From Comamonas testosteroni (GTDB lineage: Bacteria > Pseudomonadota > Gammaproteobacteria > Burkholderiales > Burkholderiaceae_C), in the NCBI RefSeq assembly GCF_003569915.1, contig NZ_KZ984453.1, positions 1-64,000 of the forward strand: a DNA stretch of 64,000 nucleotides, given 5' to 3'. The notes beneath the pieces were generated by a model, which was not told the origin of the DNA, searched no databases, and was given only the letters and a program-made list of their open reading frames with translations. Position numbers and translations under genes: made by a program. Shown here in pieces: positions 63,153 through 64,000 of this stretch (the stretch's first letter is position 1; each line of letters starts with the position of its first letter).

Positions 63153-63228
63153 TCCTCAATAGCTCAGTCGGTAGAGCGCCGGACTGTTAATCCGTAGGTC
63201 CCTGGTTCGAGCCCAGGTTGAGGAGCCA
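63153..63228 (+). tRNA. tRNA-Asn (GTT), copy 4 of 4
   Basis: Identical in sequence to the other copies and last in the array, followed by the array terminator. Confidence 0.96.
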
Positions 63229-63235
63229 AAATAAA

Positions 63236-63263
63236 AGCCCGTATGCATGCATACGGGCTTTTT
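63236..63263 (+). terminator. Terminator of the tRNA-Asn array
   Basis: Stem AAGCCCGTATGCA/TGCATACGGGCTT with minimal loop and a T-run. Confidence 0.85.
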
Positions 63264-63274
63264 CTTTATCTAGG

Positions 63275-63610
63275 TCATGCTGCTCGCACAACACCGACCA
63301 CCGGCGACACCTGGGGTGCATCCATGACACCAGGGCTGGATGATGCAATATGGGCTGCAGGGCTGTAATGCGAGGGCGCAGCATGCGAGGACATGACAGG
63401 CACCTGGTGCTGCTCACCCAGCTCCCACAGGCGCAACTCTTCTTCGAGTCGCGCAGCTCGCTCGGCATACATCTGCGCAGAAGACTGGTAATGCTCGGCA
63501 GCGATCGAGTGCTCGAGCATGGCCATGCGCGCCTCCTGAAGGTAGGCCCGCGTGCGACGGATGTAGCGCGGCTCGGAGAAACCAAAGCTGAAAAATTTGC
63601 CAAAAGCCAT
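63275..63610 (-). CDS. Hypothetical protein with a coiled-coil-like helix
   Basis: 111 residues. The N-terminal part is MAFGKFFSFGFSEPRYIRRT, then a long helix (about 22-70) rich in Ala, Glu and Arg (ARMAMLEHSIAAEHYQSSAQ, MYAERAARLEEELRLWELGE), and a Ser/Pro/Val-rich tail. I do not recognise the family. GAGGAGGCGG directly before the ATG at 63610 is an unusually strong ribosome-binding site, supporting expression and this start over a longer frame. Confidence 0.7.
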   Translation of the reverse strand: MAFGKFFSFGFSEPRYIRRTRAYLQEARMAMLEHSIAAEHYQSSAQMYAERAARLEEELRLWELGEQHQVPVMSSHAAPSHYSPAAHIASSSPGVMDAPQVSPVVGVVRAA

Positions 63611-63834
63611 TTCCGCCTCCTCTAACTGCGGCGCACACATCCATTGCGTGCATCCAGCAACCAATAAACTCAGCGTAACGCAGCCATTTTTTGGGCCCTG
63701 TCCCCTGAAAAGAGTTCACCACGTAGGAGTTCAACCCGCCCCCATGGCTGATTGGTGAAACACCTGCCCCACTCTCATTTGCACAGCACCAAAGCTGTGC
63801 AAGACTGCAAACTAACTACCAATCCCAAAGGCAC

Positions 63835-64000
63835 ATGACGCATTCCTTGCCCTGGTTGCAGCCCGCACAGGACTTCCCTCCCGTCGATTCCACCTGGGGC
63901 GACCAGGACCCCATTCCGGGCCTGCTGGCTGCTGGCAGCGCCCTGGACGCCACGCATCTGCGCCAAGCCTACAGTCGCGGCATTTTTCCGTGGTTCAGCG
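63835..64000 (+). CDS. aat: Leucyl/phenylalanyl-tRNA-protein transferase, N-terminal part
   Basis: The frame from the ATG at 63835 runs to the window edge and encodes 55 residues, starting MTHSLPWLQPAQDFPPVDST and ending LRQAYSRGIFPWFS. The AYxRGIFPWFS motif and the GLLAAG region are the start of the Aat family, which attaches Leu or Phe to N-terminal basic residues for N-end-rule degradation. AAAGGCAC precedes the start. Truncated only by the window. Confidence 0.93.
   Translation, partial: MTHSLPWLQPAQDFPPVDSTWGDQDPIPGLLAAGSALDATHLRQAYSRGIFPWFS

Overview
The window looks like a chromosomal segment of a Comamonadaceae betaproteobacterium, most probably Comamonas. This rests on GC-rich coding sequence, the gene families present, and dispersed repeats of a kind I associate with that family. 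Almost all of it is intact, densely packed housekeeping and nutrient-acquisition genes. The only mobile-element trace is the 5' end of an IS5-type transposase at the left edge. The genus call is inference; no rRNA gene is present.

Layout. 1-1 kb: IS end and an unknown protein. 1.2-6.7 kb: isocitrate lyase, an EamA transporter, a secreted seven-repeat protein that may be a beta-propeller, a frameshifted rraA, and a SWIB protein. 6.8-19.1 kb: a large iron-acquisition locus. On the minus strand are PepSY membrane protein, DUF2271, DUF4198, ApbE and a membrane-anchored flavoreductase, a plausible reductive iron-release module. On the plus strand are a catecholate-type TonB-dependent receptor, piuC, an FMN hydroxy-acid oxidase, bfd, tonB-exbB-exbD and hemP, with three Fur-like sites. 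19.3-26.3 kb: HbpS-like protein, Bax-inhibitor-1 protein, small exported proteins, rlmD, and a GbsR/MarR regulator with a three-gene membrane operon sharing a palindromic operator. 26.8-32 kb: MHYT sensor, then Lrp-type regulator divergent from putA.

32-58 kb is a sulfur-assimilation region. It holds a Mop molybdate-binding protein, a family 2A encapsulin shell with its cysteine desulfurase cargo, serine acetyltransferase (EpsC type), rhodanese, a CysB-type regulator, ssuBCDAE and a sulfate-binding protein. After an interruption by yggX, long inverted repeats, a glycine-riboswitch-controlled UPF0126 gene, mnmC and a CorC-like protein, it continues with cysI, a DUF934 gene, cysH, cysD, cysN, then fdxA and a ferredoxin reductase. 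Together these cover capture of sulfate and sulfonates, reduction to sulfide, activation of serine for cysteine synthesis, and (inferred) storage or handling of sulfane sulfur inside a protein compartment. The encapsulin module is the most interesting system here; the family is already described, but this arrangement is worth study.

58-64 kb: a purine permease, a small membrane protein, a MocR regulator, peptide deformylase, four tandem tRNA-Asn genes, a small unknown protein and the start of aat.

Two dispersed repeat families are conspicuous. One is a roughly 90-135 bp GC-rich element found six times, always at the 3' end of a gene and twice supplying the stop codon. The other is a roughly 45 bp element found between genes and apparently inside several coding sequences. 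Starts were adjusted where a better ribosome-binding site or family alignment supported an internal ATG/GTG.
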